A program made the translations under genes and the position numbers. A stretch of DNA of 64,000 nucleotides from Nitrospinaceae bacterium. GTDB taxonomy: Bacteria > Nitrospinota > Nitrospinia > Nitrospinales > Nitrospinaceae. Positions 25,183 to 41,494 of this stretch are shown here, piece by piece. The stretch is from positions 1 through 64,000 of the forward strand of contig JAJDBF010000029.1 of NCBI GenBank assembly GCA_029261535.1, read 5' to 3'. The notes under the pieces were generated by a model. The model worked only from the letters and a program-made list of their open reading frames with translations. It did not search any database and was not told the DNA's origin. How positions within the stretch are numbered: the first letter of the stretch is position 1; every line of letters starts with the position of its first letter.

Positions 25183-25872
25183 ATGGCCAGAGTCTCAAAA
25201 AGTTATAAGGCCGCCTCAGAGAAGGTGGACCCGGACAAGCGTTATGAGTTGCAAGAAGCCCTCGGTCTTTGTAAGGACGGAGTCTCCACCAAATACGACC
25301 AGTCGGTCGATGTGGCGGTGCGGCTCGGGGTTGATCCCCGTAAAGCAGAACAGAATATCCGTGGCAGTGTGGTTTTGCCTAAGGGGACGGGAAAAACTTT
25401 CCGTATTCTGGTGTTCGCTAAAGGGGAAAAGGAAACCGAAGCCAAAAATGCCGGTGTGGAGTTTGTCGGTGGCGATGAGCTGGTCGCCAAGGTTCAAGGC
25501 GGCTGGACGGATTTTGACCGTGTCATCGCGACCCCGGACATGATGGGGCAGGTCGGGCGATTGGGGAAGATACTCGGACCGCGCGGTTTGATGCCGAACC
25601 CCAAAACCGGCACGGTGACGTTTGACATTGAGAAAGCGGTCGACCTGATCAAGGCCGGTAAAGTTGATTTCCGTGTTGATAAAGGCGGGATTGTTCATGC
25701 GCCTATCGGCAAGCTCAGTTTTTCCGCCGAAGACCTCGCGGAAAATTTCCGGGAGTTGATGTCGGTGCTGATGAAAATGAAGCCTGCGACCAGCAAGGGG
25801 GCCTATATCAAAGGTGTTGCTCTGTCGAGCACCATGGGTGTCGGAATTAAAATAGCGTACTCGCCCAATTAA
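25183..25872 (+). CDS. rplA: Ribosomal protein L1
   Basis: The 229-residue L1 forms the mobile stalk that moves deacylated tRNA out of the E site. In many bacteria it also represses its own operon by binding its mRNA leader. Family features include '[20 protein letters not shown]' and '[15 protein letters not shown]'. I place the start at the ATG at 25183 behind AAGGAAG; a frame beginning at 25108 overlaps rplK and is rejected. Gap to rplJ is 15 bases. Confidence 0.95.
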   Translation: MARVSKSYKAASEKVDPDKRYELQEALGLCKDGVSTKYDQSVDVAVRLGVDPRKAEQNIRGSVVLPKGTGKTFRILVFAKGEKETEAKNAGVEFVGGDELVAKVQGGWTDFDRVIATPDMMGQVGRLGKILGPRGLMPNPKTGTVTFDIEKAVDLIKAGKVDFRVDKGGIVHAPIGKLSFSAEDLAENFRELMSVLMKMKPATSKGAYIKGVALSSTMGVGIKIAYSPN

Positions 25873-25887
25873 CGGAAAGGAACCGTT

Positions 25888-26418
25888 GTGCCAACGCCAG
25901 CAAAAAAAGAATCGATTGATGAACTGAACCGGGTGTTTACCACCGCCAAATCGGCGTTGCTGGCGAACTACCAGGGGATTCCGGCCACAGAAATGACAAG
26001 GCTCCGTCGCCATTTAAGGGGGCGTAAGCTGGAGTACTGGGTGGTCAAGAATACCTTCGCGCAGAAGGCGGCGAAGGGTACGGATTTCGAGGGGCAGGAA
26101 GAGAAATTTAAAGGGCCGATGTCTCTGTTGGTCAGTTTTGATGATGCCGTGGCCCCGGCAAAAGCGTTAAAGGATTTTAAAAAAGAAGGTGCTGAGAAAA
26201 TACCCGAGGTGCTGTTTGGTATGGTGGAAGGCAAGCCTGTCAGTGCAGAGCAGGTGACCGCTCTCGCCGATCTGCCCTCGAAGGAACAGCTCATTTCGCA
26301 GTTGCTGTCCGTCATGCAGGGTCCGACCCGAAATTTTGTGGGTGTGCTTTCAGGCGTGACCCGTAAGTTTGTCGGCGTGTTGTCTGCGATCAAGGATAAA
26401 AAAGAAAGCGGCGCGTGA
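25888..26418 (+). CDS. rplJ: Ribosomal protein L10
   Basis: L10 anchors the L7/L12 stalk to the large subunit. The start codon is GTG, with GGAAAGG upstream. The protein has 176 residues. The N-terminal domain binds rRNA and the C-terminal helix (about residues 130-176) binds L7/L12 dimers. The context (L1 before, L7/L12 after) supports the name independently of sequence. Confidence 0.95.
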   Translation: MPTPAKKESIDELNRVFTTAKSALLANYQGIPATEMTRLRRHLRGRKLEYWVVKNTFAQKAAKGTDFEGQEEKFKGPMSLLVSFDDAVAPAKALKDFKKEGAEKIPEVLFGMVEGKPVSAEQVTALADLPSKEQLISQLLSVMQGPTRNFVGVLSGVTRKFVGVLSAIKDKKESGA

Positions 26419-26490
26419 GCCGCAAAGTAATCAATTATTCAATTACCGGATAGAAAAGCAATCATCCCATTAGCTTGAAAGGAGTTCCCG

Positions 26491-26868
26491 ATGGCTGTCA
26501 CGAAAGAAGACGTCATTACGTTTATTGATACGATGTCCGTTCTTGAGATGTCTGAATTTGTTAAAGAGTTGGAAGATAAATATGGTGTGACCGCGGCGGC
26601 ACCCATGGCAATGGCAATGCCTGGTGGTGGCGGTGACGGTGGTGGTGCCGAGGAGAAAACGGAGTTTGATGTGGTGCTGACTGCGGTTGGCGACAAGAAA
26701 ATTCAGGTGATCAAGGTGGTTCGTGAAATTACCGGCCTGGGTCTTAAGGATGCCAAGGATCTTGTGGACAGCGCACCAAAAGCCATCAAGGAAGCTGTGA
26801 AAAAAGAAGAAGCGGAAGAGTTTAAAAAGAAGATTGAGGAAGTGGGCGGTACCGTCGAGATCAAGTAA
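26491..26868 (+). CDS. rplL: Ribosomal protein L7/L12
   Basis: The 125-residue stalk protein has an N-terminal dimerisation region, then a glycine/alanine/methionine-rich hinge (about residues 34-52, ending 'GGGGDGGG'). The C-terminal domain ('[35 protein letters not shown]') contacts elongation factors. AAAGGAG lies nine bases before the ATG. A 72-base spacer after rplJ and a 77-base spacer before rpoB match the usual beta-operon layout. Confidence 0.97.
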   Translation: MAVTKEDVITFIDTMSVLEMSEFVKELEDKYGVTAAAPMAMAMPGGGGDGGGAEEKTEFDVVLTAVGDKKIQVIKVVREITGLGLKDAKDLVDSAPKAIKEAVKKEEAEEFKKKIEEVGGTVEIK

Positions 26869-26945
26869 TCGTGAAGCGTGGTTCCCGTCTGCACTGTTCC
26901 GGCGCGGACGTTCCTTCAACTTCACCTTACTGAGACGAAACCGCT

Positions 26946-31157
<4,212 letters not shown>

Positions 31158-31342
31158 TCCGCGTCCGGTAAGACCGAAACATAATAATTGTAAGAGGAGC
31201 ATTTTTGATAAACCGGTAGGCTTTCTTTTATGTAAGGCGCAGAAATTTTTTCTGACCTAGTGCCCGTTGTCTGCCGATTTTAAATATGCCCTTGATTTGG
31301 GTGCCACCATTCAAACATTAAACCCGCTAGGAGACCACACAC

Positions 31343-34300
31343 GTGGATACCCCGAACTTCTTTGACAAACCCAAAAATCCGATCATGTTTGATGCCATGC
31401 GTGTCCGGTTGGCCTCGCCTGAAAAAATAAAGTCCTGGTCGTACGGGGAGGTCAAAAAACCCGAGACCATCAACTATCGTACGTTCAAACCTGAGCGTGA
31501 CGGCCTGTTCTGCGCCAAGATCTTTGGCCCGGTAAAGGATTGGGAGTGCAACTGCGGTAAGTACAAACGCATGAAGCACAAGGGCGTGGTTTGCGAGAAG
31601 TGTGGCGTGGAAGTCATTCTCTCCAAGGTCCGGCGCGAGCGGCTGGGTCATATCGAACTTGCCAGCCCGGTAGCGCATATCTGGTTTTTCAAGGGACTGC
31701 CGAGTCGCATTGGTCATATCCTCAACCTCACCTTGAAAGAGCTAGAGCGCATTATATATTTTGAAAACTTTGTGGTGATCGATCCGGGCGAATCCGATTA
31801 CAAATACGGTCAATTGCTGACTGAGGCGGAGCAACGTGAATCGGAAATCGAGTTTCCGCACGGGCTCAAAACCATGATGGGTTGTGAGGCGGTCTCGGAA
31901 ATGCTGAAGAACCTTGACCTTGACAGCCTCGCCGTCAAGATCAAGGAAGACCTGGCTAACACTCAATCGGTTCTCAATAAAAGAAAATTTTCCAAGCGAC
32001 TGAAAATTGTGGAAGCGTTCCGCAAGTCGGGCAACCGACCGGAATGGATGGTCCTGCAGGTGGTGCCGGTGATACCGCCGGAACTGCGCCCGCTGGTGCC
32101 GCTGGACGGCGGTCGATTTGCCACGTCTGATCTCAACGATTTGTACCGGCGCGTCATCAACCGCAATAACCGTTTGAAACGATTACAAGAGCTCAAGGCA
32201 CCGCAGATCATTATCCGCAACGAAAAACGCATGTTGCAGGAAGCAGTGTCCGCCCTGTTCGACAACGGTCGACGGGGTCGCACCCTGCGCGGCACCAACA
32301 AGCGCCCATTGAAATCCCTGTCCGATATGCTTAAGGGTAAGCAGGGGCGTTTCCGGCAGAACCTGCTGGGTAAACGTGTCGACTACTCGGGCCGCTCAGT
32401 TATTGTTGTTGGGCCGGAGCTGAATTTGCACCAGTGCGGGCTTCCCAAAAAGATGGCGCTTGAGTTGTTCAAGCCATTCATCTTTAATTTATTGGAAGAA
32501 AGAGGTTACGCCGCCACCATCAAGACCGCAAAAAAGATGGTCGAGCAGGAGCGTGCCGAGGTCTGGGAAGTATTGGAGGAAGTGGTCCAGAAGCATCCGG
32601 TTCTTTTGAACCGCGCCCCGACTTTGCATCGACTCGGTATCCAGGCTTTTGAACCGGTATTGATTGAAGGCAAGGCGATCCGTATTCATCCGCTGGTGTG
32701 TACCGCGTTCAACGCCGATTTCGATGGTGACCAGATGGCGGTGCATGTGCCGCTTTCCATGGAAGCCAGAGTAGAAGCCAAACTGTTGATGATGGCTCCG
32801 AATAACGTGATGTCGCCGGCCAACGGCCGACCCATTGCTGTCCCGAGTCAGGACATTGTGCTCGGTTGTTATTACATGTCAAAAATTCGCGGCGGTGTTC
32901 CGGGCGAGGGCCATGTGTTCTCCGATGGGCGGGAAGTGCGCGCCGCATACGATGCGAACGAGCTGGATTTGCAGGCCAAAATAATGGTGCGCGTTGACGG
33001 CGAGTTGCAGTGGACCACCACCGGACGCGTTTTGCTGAAAGAAGTTCTGCCGGAAGGTTTGCCGTTCAGTCTGGTCAACAGGATTCTGGACAAGAAATCG
33101 TTGTCCGACCTGATTTCTACCTCCTATAAAATGGCGGGACGGGAAAAAACAGTCACCTTTCTCGATCAGATCAAGACGCTCGGATTTCATTATGCCACCG
33201 AAGCCGGTCTGTCGATCTCGATTGACCATATGCGGATTCCCAAAGCCAAGGAAGAGTTGGTGACGAAGACCGGCGATGAGGTTCTACGTGTTTATGGTCA
33301 GTACCGCGATGGTCTGATCACCAATGGCGAACGCTACAACAAGGTGATCGATATCTGGGCGCATGTCACAGAAAAAGTTTCTGAAGAAATGTTCCGGGAA
33401 TTGGAAAATGAAGATCAGAGTCTGGTGGACGGTACTGAAACTGATAAAGGTAAGGACTTCAACTCCATCTACATCATGGCAGACTCCGGGGCACGCGGTA
33501 GTTCCCAGCAACTGCGTCAGTTGGCTGGTATGCGCGGACTGATGGCGAAGCCGTCGGGTGAAATCATTGAAACGCCCATCACCGCAAACTTTCGTGAAGG
33601 CCTGTCGGTGATCCAGTATTTCATCTCAACCCATGGTGCTCGTAAAGGTCTGGCTGATACCGCGCTTAAAACCGCGAACTCCGGTTACCTCACCCGCCGA
33701 CTGGTGGATGTGGCACAGGACATCATCATCATGGAAGAAGATTGCGGAACCCTGCGTGGGCTGGAAGTTGCCGCGCTGGTGGAAGCGGGCGAAATCATTC
33801 AGCCGCTGGGCGAGCGATTGCTCGGGCGCACGGCTCTGGAAGATGTGATCGATCCTTTCACTAATGAGCTTCTGGTTAAAGCCAACGATTTGATTGGCGA
33901 GGAAGAGGTTGAGACGATTGAAAACTCCGGAATTGAAAAAATAAATATCCGCTCCAACCTGACTTGCGAATCGCACCAGGGATTGTGCGTTAAATGTTAC
34001 GGGCGCAATCTTGCCACCAACGACTGGGTGGAAGTGGGAGAGCCGATCGGTGTCATCGCGGCGCAATCCATCGGTGAGCCGGGAACCCAGTTGACCATGC
34101 GGACCTTTCATATCGGGGGTACTGCCAGCCGGGTGGTCGAGCAGACAACCTTGTCGACCAAAAAAGGCGGCATCATTAATTACCAGGGGTTGCGTACCCT
34201 TAAAAACCAGCGCGGTGAAATCATTGTCATGAACCGGAACGGGTTCGTTACCGTGCAGGATGAAAATGGACGGGAAAAAGAACGCTATTCCATCGTCTAC

Positions 34301-35470
34301 GCGGCCAAGTTGAAAGTTGCTGATGGTCAGGAAGTGCATGAAGGTCAGATTTTGGTGGAATGGGATCCCTACACCAACTCGATCCTGACCGAAGTGTCCG
34401 GTGCCGTTGTCTTCGACGATATCCTCGAAGGCTCCACCATGAAAGAGGACTTCGATGAGATCACCGGTTTATCTTCCAAAGTGATCGTCCCGCATCGGGA
34501 TGAGAAGAAGCAACCGCGGATCGTTATCAAGGACGATAAGGGCGAAGATTTGCGCAAGTATTTGTTGCCCGCCGGAGCGCACATCAATGTCAACGAAGGC
34601 GATTTTGTAAATGCCGGTGACGTTATTGTGAAAATTCCGCGTGAATCTGCCAAGACCAAAGACATCACCGGTGGTCTGCCGCGTGTTGCGGAATTGTTTG
34701 AAGCGCGTAAGCCGCATGAGCAGGCGACCATCACTGAAATTGACGGTACAGTCAAGTTCGGCGGGTTTGTCAAGGGAATGCGGAAAGTGGTCGTGGTCTC
34801 CAAAACAGGTGAAGAGCGCGATTACCTTATTCCACGCGGCAAACACATCAACGTGCATGAGGATGATGAAGTGTTGGCCGGTGAGCCGCTGATGGATGGC
34901 GCGTCCAATCCGCACGACATTCTGGCAGTGCTCGGTGAAAACGAATTGCAGAAATACCTGGTCAACGAAGTGCAGGAAGTCTACCGACTGCAGGGCGTGT
35001 CGATCAATGACAAGCATATCGAAGTGATCGTCAGGCAAATGCTGAGGCATGTTCAGGTTGAAGATCCCGGCGATACCAATCTCCTGGTCGGCGAGCAGGT
35101 CACCAAGAAACAGTTCAATTCAAAAAATCAGGAAGTGATCAAGGGCGGCGGCAAACCGGCGCAGGCCATCCCGGTGCTTCTGGGAATCACCAAGTCGTCG
35201 CTCAGTACAGAAAGTTTCATCTCAGCCGCTTCGTTCCAGGAAACCACCCGGGTGCTGACCGAAGTATCGCTCAGCGGCAAGGAAGACCGGTTGGTGGGAC
35301 TCAAGGAAAATGTCATCATGGGGCGGTTGATTCCGGCCGGAACCGGGTGCCGGGTTTATTCCGGAATTCGTATTGAAGAACCTGAATATGAGGAAGAGGC
35401 ATCCGCAGAAGTCCCTGCCGCCGAAGGCGAAGCAGATTCTACGGAAGAAGCCGTAGCTGTTGTGGAATAA
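31343..35470 (+). CDS. rpoC: RNA polymerase beta' subunit
   Basis: The 1375-residue subunit holds the catalytic magnesium with the NADFDGDQM motif (D459, D461, D463). Zinc site 1 is C69, C71, C84, C87 and zinc site 2 is C801, C875, C882, C885. The start is GTG with AGGAG upstream. The extreme C-terminus is acidic and alanine-rich ('[19 protein letters not shown]'), a low-complexity tail. Typical of a single-chain beta' subunit; no split or insertion interrupts it. Confidence 0.98.
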   Translation: MDTPNFFDKPKNPIMFDAMRVRLASPEKIKSWSYGEVKKPETINYRTFKPERDGLFCAKIFGPVKDWECNCGKYKRMKHKGVVCEKCGVEVILSKVRRERLGHIELASPVAHIWFFKGLPSRIGHILNLTLKELERIIYFENFVVIDPGESDYKYGQLLTEAEQRESEIEFPHGLKTMMGCEAVSEMLKNLDLDSLAVKIKEDLANTQSVLNKRKFSKRLKIVEAFRKSGNRPEWMVLQVVPVIPPELRPLVPLDGGRFATSDLNDLYRRVINRNNRLKRLQELKAPQIIIRNEKRMLQEAVSALFDNGRRGRTLRGTNKRPLKSLSDMLKGKQGRFRQNLLGKRVDYSGRSVIVVGPELNLHQCGLPKKMALELFKPFIFNLLEERGYAATIKTAKKMVEQERAEVWEVLEEVVQKHPVLLNRAPTLHRLGIQAFEPVLIEGKAIRIHPLVCTAFNADFDGDQMAVHVPLSMEARVEAKLLMMAPNNVMSPANGRPIAVPSQDIVLGCYYMSKIRGGVPGEGHVFSDGREVRAAYDANELDLQAKIMVRVDGELQWTTTGRVLLKEVLPEGLPFSLVNRILDKKSLSDLISTSYKMAGREKTVTFLDQIKTLGFHYATEAGLSISIDHMRIPKAKEELVTKTGDEVLRVYGQYRDGLITNGERYNKVIDIWAHVTEKVSEEMFRELENEDQSLVDGTETDKGKDFNSIYIMADSGARGSSQQLRQLAGMRGLMAKPSGEIIETPITANFREGLSVIQYFISTHGARKGLADTALKTANSGYLTRRLVDVAQDIIIMEEDCGTLRGLEVAALVEAGEIIQPLGERLLGRTALEDVIDPFTNELLVKANDLIGEEEVETIENSGIEKINIRSNLTCESHQGLCVKCYGRNLATNDWVEVGEPIGVIAAQSIGEPGTQLTMRTFHIGGTASRVVEQTTLSTKKGGIINYQGLRTLKNQRGEIIVMNRNGFVTVQDENGREKERYSIVYAAKLKVADGQEVHEGQILVEWDPYTNSILTEVSGAVVFDDILEGSTMKEDFDEITGLSSKVIVPHRDEKKQPRIVIKDDKGEDLRKYLLPAGAHINVNEGDFVNAGDVIVKIPRESAKTKDITGGLPRVAELFEARKPHEQATITEIDGTVKFGGFVKGMRKVVVVSKTGEERDYLIPRGKHINVHEDDEVLAGEPLMDGASNPHDILAVLGENELQKYLVNEVQEVYRLQGVSINDKHIEVIVRQMLRHVQVEDPGDTNLLVGEQVTKKQFNSKNQEVIKGGGKPAQAIPVLLGITKSSLSTESFISAASFQETTRVLTEVSLSGKEDRLVGLKENVIMGRLIPAGTGCRVYSGIRIEEPEYEEEASAEVPAAEGEADSTEEAVAVVE

Positions 35471-35494
35471 GCTTGTTTTTTTTGGATTTTCCAC

Positions 35495-35522
35495 TTGACT
35501 GATCGCGTTAAAGTGATAGAAT
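35495..35522 (+). promoter_or_regulatory. Candidate sigma70 promoter of the str operon
   Basis: TTGACT at 35495-35500 and TAGAAT at 35517-35522 are separated by 16 bases. They lie in the 157-base gap between rpoC and rpsL, where an extra promoter for the str genes would be expected. Confidence 0.5.
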
Positions 35523-35627
35523 CTTGAACTTTCCACGAGCACGACAAATTTTCATTAAATCAGTGAAATCAAACACTTAGGGCAGTTCCATTTTTTTCAG
35601 GGGCGGCCTCGATAGGGAGCTATTACT

Positions 35628-36002
35628 TTGCCGACAATAAATCAGCTGGTCCGGTTGGGCCGGAAGGCAAAAAAATACAAGACGGCGAGTCCGGCATTGA
35701 AGCGCTGTCCGCAGAAGCGGGGTGTTTGTGTGCGTGTGTACACCTCGACTCCCAAGAAACCAAATTCCGCACTCCGCAAGGTGGCCCGTGTGAGGTTGAC
35801 CAACGGAATGGAAGTGACGACCTACATTCCCGGCGTGGGGCATAATTTGCAAGAGCATTCCATTGTCTTGATTCGGGGTGGTCGTGTTAAGGATTTGCCT
35901 GGTGTCCGCTACCATGTGGTACGCGGAAGTCTCGACACGCTGGGTGTTGATAACCGCCGTCAGAGCCGTTCCAAATACGGCGCAAAACGGCCTAAGAATT
36001 AA
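35628..36002 (+). CDS. rpsL: Ribosomal protein S12
   Basis: The 124-residue decoding-centre protein has the wild-type lysines K43 and K88, the positions changed in streptomycin-resistant bacteria, so it reads as streptomycin-sensitive. The start codon is TTG at 35628 behind GGGAG; no ATG is available in frame nearby. It is followed by rpsG after 15 bases. Confidence 0.96.
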   Translation: MPTINQLVRLGRKAKKYKTASPALKRCPQKRGVCVRVYTSTPKKPNSALRKVARVRLTNGMEVTTYIPGVGHNLQEHSIVLIRGGRVKDLPGVRYHVVRGSLDTLGVDNRRQSRSKYGAKRPKN

Positions 36003-36017
36003 CTCCGAACCTAACCC

Positions 36018-36491
36018 ATGGCAAGAAGACGTACAGCGGTAAAAAGAGAAATACTGCCCGATCCCAAGTTCCACGACATGCTCGTGTCACGCTTTGTTAA
36101 CTGTCTTTTGAGGCAGGGCAAGAAAAACCTGGCGGAGCGTATGTTGTATTCGGCGCTGGACACGATCAAGGAAAAAATCACCGATGAAGAGCCTCTGAGG
36201 GTTTTTAAAAAAGCGGTGGAAAACGCCGCGCCCATGCTGGAGGTGCGATCCCGCCGTGTTGGTGGTGCAACCTATCAGGTGCCGGTCGAGGTTAATCACT
36301 CGCGCCGCATCGCGCTCAGTATTCGCTGGTTGATCGGTCACGCCAAGTCGCGCCCCGGCAGGTCCATGGCGGAAAAGCTGACAGCGGAATTGCTCGATGC
36401 CTATAACAGTCAGGGTGGAGCGATCAAGAAAAAAGACGAAGTGCATCGTATGGCGGAAGCTAATAAAGCGTTTGCCCATTACAGGTGGTAA
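36018..36491 (+). CDS. rpsG: Ribosomal protein S7
   Basis: The 157-residue S7 starts the assembly of the small-subunit head and in E. coli represses the str operon. It opens 'MARRRTAVKREILPDPKFHD' and carries the 'RVGGATYQVPVEV' beta hairpin. A purine-rich spacer of 15 bases follows rpsL. fusA starts 37 bases downstream. Confidence 0.96.
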   Translation: MARRRTAVKREILPDPKFHDMLVSRFVNCLLRQGKKNLAERMLYSALDTIKEKITDEEPLRVFKKAVENAAPMLEVRSRRVGGATYQVPVEVNHSRRIALSIRWLIGHAKSRPGRSMAEKLTAELLDAYNSQGGAIKKKDEVHRMAEANKAFAHYRW

Positions 36492-36528
36492 GGCTTTCGA
36501 TGAAGATGAAAAGGAAAAGTAAACTGAA

Positions 36529-38634
36529 ATGAGTAAAAAGTTATCCCTCGAAAAAGTTCGTAATATTGGCATCATTGCTCATATTGACGCGGGTAAAACC
36601 ACGACAACCGAGCGCGTGCTGTATTACACCGGTAAGAGCCATAAGATCGGTGAAGTGCACGATGGCAGTGCCACCATGGACTGGATGGAGCAGGAGCAGG
36701 AGCGTGGTATCACCATCACTTCTGCCGCGACCACTTGTTTCTGGAGCGATCATCAGATCAATATCATCGACACCCCCGGTCATGTGGATTTCACGGCCGA
36801 GGTGGAGCGTTCCCTGCGAGTGCTCGATGGTGCTATCGGCGTGTTTTGTGCGGTCGGCGGTGTGGAGCCGCAGTCTGAGACGGTGTGGCGGCAGGCGACC
36901 AAGTACAAGGTGCCCCGTATTGCCTTCGTCAACAAGATGGATCGTACCGGTGCCAACTTTGTTTCTGTCGTGGGTCAGATGAAGGAGCGTCTGAGTGCCA
37001 ATCCGGTGCCGGTGCAGATTCCGGTAGGGGCTGAAGATGGTTTTATCGGCGTGATCGACCTGATCGAGATGAAGGCTAACATTTACTCTGATGCCAAGGA
37101 TAAAGGCGAGGTGTTCGATGTAGTGGAAATCCCGGAAGACATGCGGGAGATGTCCGAACATTATCGCGAAAAAATGATTGAGGCGGCCTCCGATGCCGAT
37201 GAAAGCATCATGGAGCGGTTTCTTGAGGGTGGTGAGATCAGCAACGATGAGATCCGCCAGGCTATTCGGGTCGGGACCCTGGAATTGAAATTCACGCCGG
37301 TGTATTGCGGCGCGGCTTTCAAGAATAAAGGGGTGCAACAACTGCTCGATGCCGTGGTCGATATTCTGCCGTCGCCGCTGGATGTTGCGGCGATCGTCGG
37401 GGTCAATCCGAATACGCAGGAAGAGCTTGGGTTCAAGCCGGAAGACAGCGAGCCGTTGTCGGCGCTGGCTTTCAAGATCATGACCGATCCTTTCGTGGGC
37501 CAGTTGGCGTTCGTCCGGGTGTACTCCGGTAAATTGACCTCCGGTTCCTATGTATACAATTCAACAAAAAATCAACGCGAGCGGGTCGGTCGACTGCTTC
37601 GCATGCACGCCAATAAGCGTGAAGAAATAAAAGAAGTGTGCGCTGGTGACATTGCCGCCGTGGTCGGGCTCAAGAAAACCTTTACCGGTGACACGCTGTG
37701 CCCTGAAGACAGCCCTGTTATTCTGGAAGCCATCACGTTTCCTCAGCCGGTTATTGCGATCGCGATCGAGCCTAAAACGAAGGCCGAGCAGGATAAGCTG
37801 GGCGACTGTCTGCATAAGCTGGCGCAGGAAGATCCAACCTTTGAAGCTCGGGTCGATCCTGAGACCAACCAGACGATCATCTCCGGCATGGGCGAATTAC
37901 ATCTTGAAGTGCTGGTGGATCGGATGAAGCGCGAATTCAATCTGGATGTGCATGTCTCGAAACCGCAGGTCGCGTACCGCGAGACCATTTCGAAGTCAAT
38001 GGAATCCAATCACCGTTACGTTAAGCAGACCGGTGGTAAGGGTCAGTACGCGCATGTGAAAATTGACGTCGAGCCGCAGGAGCCGGGTGGCGGATACGAG
38101 TTTGTAAACAAGATCACTGGCGGTTCGATCCCCAAAGAGTTTATTCCCGCTGTTCAAAAGGGAATCGATGAGGCTATGAGTCGGGGTGTGTTGTGTGGTT
38201 ACCCGGTGGTGGATGTGCGCGTCACCTTGAAGGATGGTTCGTTTCATGAGGTGGACTCCAATGAAATGGCGTTTAAGATTTGTGCCGCCATAGCGTTCAA
38301 GGAGGCCTGTCAGAAGGCCGGTCCACGTCTGCTCGAGCCGGTGATGGATGTTGAGGTGACGACTCCTGAGGATTTCATGGGTGAGGTTATAGGGAATCTC
38401 AATTCCAAGCGGGGCAAGATTAAGGAATTGGCAGAACGCGCCGGTGCCAAGGTGGTGAAAGCTGAAGTTCCCCTGGCGGGTATGTTCGGGTATTCGACCG
38501 ATCTCCGTTCGGCGACGCAGGGGCGCGCCAATTACAGTATGGAATTTTCCAAATACGATGTTGTGCCGGCGGCGATTGCCGAGGAGTTGATCGCCAAGGC
38601 TGCCGGGACGGCTCCTCAAAACACGACTGTCTAA
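36529..38634 (+). CDS. fusA: Elongation factor G
   Basis: The 701-residue GTPase drives translocation and, with RRF, ribosome recycling. The P-loop is AHIDAGKTT at residues 17-25, and the 'DTPGHVDF' and '[10 protein letters not shown]' motifs follow. Domains II to V run in normal order with no insertion. The ATG is preceded by AAGGAAAAG. It forms the str gene set with rpsL, rpsG and the single tuf. Confidence 0.97.
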   Translation: MSKKLSLEKVRNIGIIAHIDAGKTTTTERVLYYTGKSHKIGEVHDGSATMDWMEQEQERGITITSAATTCFWSDHQINIIDTPGHVDFTAEVERSLRVLDGAIGVFCAVGGVEPQSETVWRQATKYKVPRIAFVNKMDRTGANFVSVVGQMKERLSANPVPVQIPVGAEDGFIGVIDLIEMKANIYSDAKDKGEVFDVVEIPEDMREMSEHYREKMIEAASDADESIMERFLEGGEISNDEIRQAIRVGTLELKFTPVYCGAAFKNKGVQQLLDAVVDILPSPLDVAAIVGVNPNTQEELGFKPEDSEPLSALAFKIMTDPFVGQLAFVRVYSGKLTSGSYVYNSTKNQRERVGRLLRMHANKREEIKEVCAGDIAAVVGLKKTFTGDTLCPEDSPVILEAITFPQPVIAIAIEPKTKAEQDKLGDCLHKLAQEDPTFEARVDPETNQTIISGMGELHLEVLVDRMKREFNLDVHVSKPQVAYRETISKSMESNHRYVKQTGGKGQYAHVKIDVEPQEPGGGYEFVNKITGGSIPKEFIPAVQKGIDEAMSRGVLCGYPVVDVRVTLKDGSFHEVDSNEMAFKICAAIAFKEACQKAGPRLLEPVMDVEVTTPEDFMGEVIGNLNSKRGKIKELAERAGAKVVKAEVPLAGMFGYSTDLRSATQGRANYSMEFSKYDVVPAAIAEELIAKAAGTAPQNTTV

Positions 38635-38676
38635 CAGATATCGACATCTACGATCGAGAAAATGGAGTGACACGGT

Positions 38677-39867
38677 ATGGCTAAAGAAAAATTTGTAAGA
38701 GACAAGCCTCATTTGAATATTGGAACAATCGGGCACGTGGATCATGGAAAAACCACTCTGACTGCGGCCATCACCGAAGTGCTGTCTACCAAGGGTTTCG
38801 CGGATAAGATTGCGTTCGACCAGATCGATAAGGCGCCGGAAGAAAAAGAGCGCGGCATCACGATCGCCATCGCGCATGTGGAGTATCAGACGGATAATCG
38901 CCATTATGCTCACGTTGATTGTCCTGGTCATGCTGACTACGTGAAGAATATGATCACCGGTGCGGCGCAGATGGACGGTGCGATTCTGGTTATCTCCGCC
39001 ACCGACGGTCCAATGCCGCAAACACGCGAGCACATTCTGCTGGCGCGTCAGGTAGGTGTGCCAAAGATCGTTGTATTCATGAACAAATGCGACATGGTTG
39101 ATGATGAAGAATTGCTCGACCTGGTGGAACTTGAAGTACGTGAATTGCTGAGTAAATACGATTTTCCAGGGGATGACATTCCGGTGGTTCGAGGTAGTGC
39201 CTTGAAGGCTCTTGAGAATCCAGCTGACGAAGCGCAGAGCAAGTGCGTCTGGGATTTGATGGCGGAAGTTGACAAGTACATCCCGGTTCCTGATCGACCG
39301 GTGGACAAGCCATTTCTCATGCCGATCGAGGATATTTTCAGCATCTCCGGTCGTGGAACAGTGGCCACCGGGCGTATTGAGCAGGGTGTCATTAAGGTTG
39401 GTGAGGAGGTTGAGATTGTTGGGTTTCGTGAAACCACCACAACCACAGTCACCGGTGTTGAGATGTTTCGCAAGTTGCTCGATGATGGGCAGGCGGGTGA
39501 CAATGTTGGCTTGCTTCTACGCGGTACCAAACGCGAAGATATCGAGCGCGGTCAATGTCTGGTTAAGAAAGGCTCGATCACTCCGCACAGTAAGTTTAAA
39601 GCATCTGTGTATATTCTGACTAAAGAGGAGGGTGGGCGACATACTCCGTTTTTCAACGGCTATCGTCCGCAGTTTTATTTCCGGACCACCGACGTGACCG
39701 GGGTTTGTACCCTGCCGCAGGGTGTGGAGATGGTAATGCCTGGAGATAACGTGACCTTTGATGTTGAGTTGATCACCCCGGTAGCCATGGCGAAAGAGCT
39801 TCGCTTTGCAATTCGTGAAGGCGGGCGCACCGTTGGTGCTGGCATCGTGAGTGAGATCAACGAATAA
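38677..39867 (+). CDS. tuf: Elongation factor Tu
   Basis: The 396-residue GTPase delivers aminoacyl-tRNA. GTP motifs are GHVDHGKTT at residues 19-27, DCPGH at 81-85 and NKCD at 136-139. Its stop codon shares one base with the start of rpsJ, so translation is probably coupled. Only one tuf is visible here; many bacteria have another beside tRNA-Thr/tRNA-Trp, but that position carries rpmG. Confidence 0.97.
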   Translation: MAKEKFVRDKPHLNIGTIGHVDHGKTTLTAAITEVLSTKGFADKIAFDQIDKAPEEKERGITIAIAHVEYQTDNRHYAHVDCPGHADYVKNMITGAAQMDGAILVISATDGPMPQTREHILLARQVGVPKIVVFMNKCDMVDDEELLDLVELEVRELLSKYDFPGDDIPVVRGSALKALENPADEAQSKCVWDLMAEVDKYIPVPDRPVDKPFLMPIEDIFSISGRGTVATGRIEQGVIKVGEEVEIVGFRETTTTTVTGVEMFRKLLDDGQAGDNVGLLLRGTKREDIERGQCLVKKGSITPHSKFKASVYILTKEEGGRHTPFFNGYRPQFYFRTTDVTGVCTLPQGVEMVMPGDNVTFDVELITPVAMAKELRFAIREGGRTVGAGIVSEINE

Positions 39868-40184
39868 TGGCCGAGACAACCAGTCAGAAAATAAAGATCA
39901 AGCTCAAAGCTTACGACCATAAACTGCTGGACTGGTCGGTAGGGGAAATTGTCGAAACCACAAAGCGTACGGGTGCTCGTGTGGTTGGGCCGATCCCTCT
40001 ACCTACAGTGCGCAACCGGTGGACGGTTTTGAGATCACCGCATGTAGATAAAAAATCACGGGAACAGTTCGAGATCCGGACGCACAAGCGAATCTTGGAG
40101 ATCCTCGAGCCCACCCCGCAGACCGTAGATGCCCTCATGAAACTTGACCTTTCTGGCGGCGTTGATATCGAGATTAAGTTGTAA
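39867..40184 (+). CDS. rpsJ: Ribosomal protein S10
   Basis: The 105-residue S10, also the NusE antitermination factor, has the usual '[12 protein letters not shown]' and '[10 protein letters not shown]'-like elements ('[15 protein letters not shown]'). The start overlaps the tuf stop by one base, which ties the str and S10 gene blocks together. rplC follows after four bases. Confidence 0.95.
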   Translation: MAETTSQKIKIKLKAYDHKLLDWSVGEIVETTKRTGARVVGPIPLPTVRNRWTVLRSPHVDKKSREQFEIRTHKRILEILEPTPQTVDALMKLDLSGGVDIEIKL

Positions 40185-40188
40185 TCTT

Positions 40189-40836
40189 ATGGAAGCTTTA
40201 CTTGGAAAAAAATTAGGCATGACCCAGGTGTTCACCGACAAGGGCGATTGTGTTCCCGTGACGGTGATCCAGGTGGAAAAATGTGTGCCTGTCTTGAAGC
40301 GAACTGTTGAGACGGATGGTTATGAGGCGGTGCTGGTGGCCTACGGTGAGCGTAAGAAGAAACACACCAACAAGGCGCAGCAGGGGTTTTACGCCAAGCA
40401 TAAACTGGATCCGGCGCAAGTGTTGACCGAGTTTCGCGATCAGGAAATTGACGACGATGCGCTCGGCAAGCCACTCAAGGTGGACCTGTTCGCGGAAGGC
40501 GACATCGTGAACGTGATCGGGACCTCCAAGGGTAAAGGTTTTCAGGGGGTCATGAAGCGGCACGGATTTGCCGGGCATCCTGCCTCACGTGGTAACCACG
40601 AATCATTTCGTGGGCCGGGTTCGATTGGTATGGCCACCTTTCCGGGGCGCGTGCTGAGAGGGCATCCCATGGCCGGGCATATGGGTGATGTGCGAGTCTT
40701 TGTTAAGAATTTAAGGGTTGTAGGCGTTGACACGGGCAATAACACAATTTTGATCCGGGGTGCAGTGCCTGGCAAGAACGGTGGGCTGGTGCGGGTGGTC
40801 AAGGCGCAGAAACAACCGAAAAATAGCAATAAATAA
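40189..40836 (+). CDS. rplC: Ribosomal protein L3
   Basis: The 215-residue protein is an early assembly factor of the large subunit. It contains the signature 'RHGFAGHPASRGNHESFRGPGSIG' reaching toward the peptidyl-transferase centre. I start it at the ATG at 40189; a longer frame beginning at 40144 runs back into rpsJ and is rejected. Confidence 0.96.
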   Translation: MEALLGKKLGMTQVFTDKGDCVPVTVIQVEKCVPVLKRTVETDGYEAVLVAYGERKKKHTNKAQQGFYAKHKLDPAQVLTEFRDQEIDDDALGKPLKVDLFAEGDIVNVIGTSKGKGFQGVMKRHGFAGHPASRGNHESFRGPGSIGMATFPGRVLRGHPMAGHMGDVRVFVKNLRVVGVDTGNNTILIRGAVPGKNGGLVRVVKAQKQPKNSNK

Positions 40837-40867
40837 AACGGCAATAAATAATGAATGGTAACAAGTG

Positions 40868-41494
40868 ATGGCAGAACTGGAAGTCAAGGATAGAGACAAT
40901 AATAAGGTAGAAACCGTCGCCGTATCGGACGATGTGTTCGGTGTGACCGTGCGCGAACATCTGGTTCAGCGCTATGTTGTCATGCAACTGGCAACGCGGC
41001 GTAGCGGCACGGCAAAAACACAGAACGCCAAGAACGAAGTGCGCGGTGGTGGTAAGAAGCCGTGGCGTCAGAAAGGCACCGGTCGCGCCCGTCAAGGTAG
41101 TATTCGATCTGCCAACTGGGTCGGCGGCATGGTCGTGTTCGGGCCCACTCCCCGTGACTACGGTTTTACCCTTTCCAAAAAATCCAAAAAGCTGGCGCTC
41201 AAATCTGTTTTAACCGATCGTCTGCAGAATGGCGGAATCACCGTGGTGAAGGATCTTTCGCTCGAAGAGCCGAAGACCAGGCTTGCGATGGCACTCATCA
41301 GTAAATTGGAGCTACCTAGGAAAACGCTGTTTGTGCTGGCAGAGGACAATAATAATTTACGACTTGCCGTGAGGAATCTGCCTCATGTGGATTGTCTTTC
41401 AGTTGATGGATTGAACGTGTACGATCTGCTCCGGCATGAGCGGCTCGTGTTGACGCCGGAAGCTGTCAAGAAAATTGAGGAGCGTCTTAACTGA
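40868..41494 (+). CDS. rplD: Ribosomal protein L4
   Basis: The 208-residue L4 lines the exit tunnel with its long loop ('KNEVRGGGKKPWRQKGTGRARQGS'). In E. coli it represses the S10 operon; whether that holds here cannot be told. The ATG at 40868 directly follows an in-frame GTG, and either could start translation. Its stop overlaps the rplW start by one base. Confidence 0.95.
   Translation: MAELEVKDRDNNKVETVAVSDDVFGVTVREHLVQRYVVMQLATRRSGTAKTQNAKNEVRGGGKKPWRQKGTGRARQGSIRSANWVGGMVVFGPTPRDYGFTLSKKSKKLALKSVLTDRLQNGGITVVKDLSLEEPKTRLAMALISKLELPRKTLFVLAEDNNNLRLAVRNLPHVDCLSVDGLNVYDLLRHERLVLTPEAVKKIEERLN

Noticed and set aside
35460..35500. A terminator after rpoC
   Set aside because: The T-run after the rpoC stop is not preceded by a G+C-rich stem; only a weak GTGGAA/TTCCAC pairing across a long loop exists.
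37996..39033. A 345-codon minus-strand frame across fusA and tuf
   Set aside because: It is antisense to two highly conserved elongation-factor genes and reads as histidine/arginine-rich nonsense.
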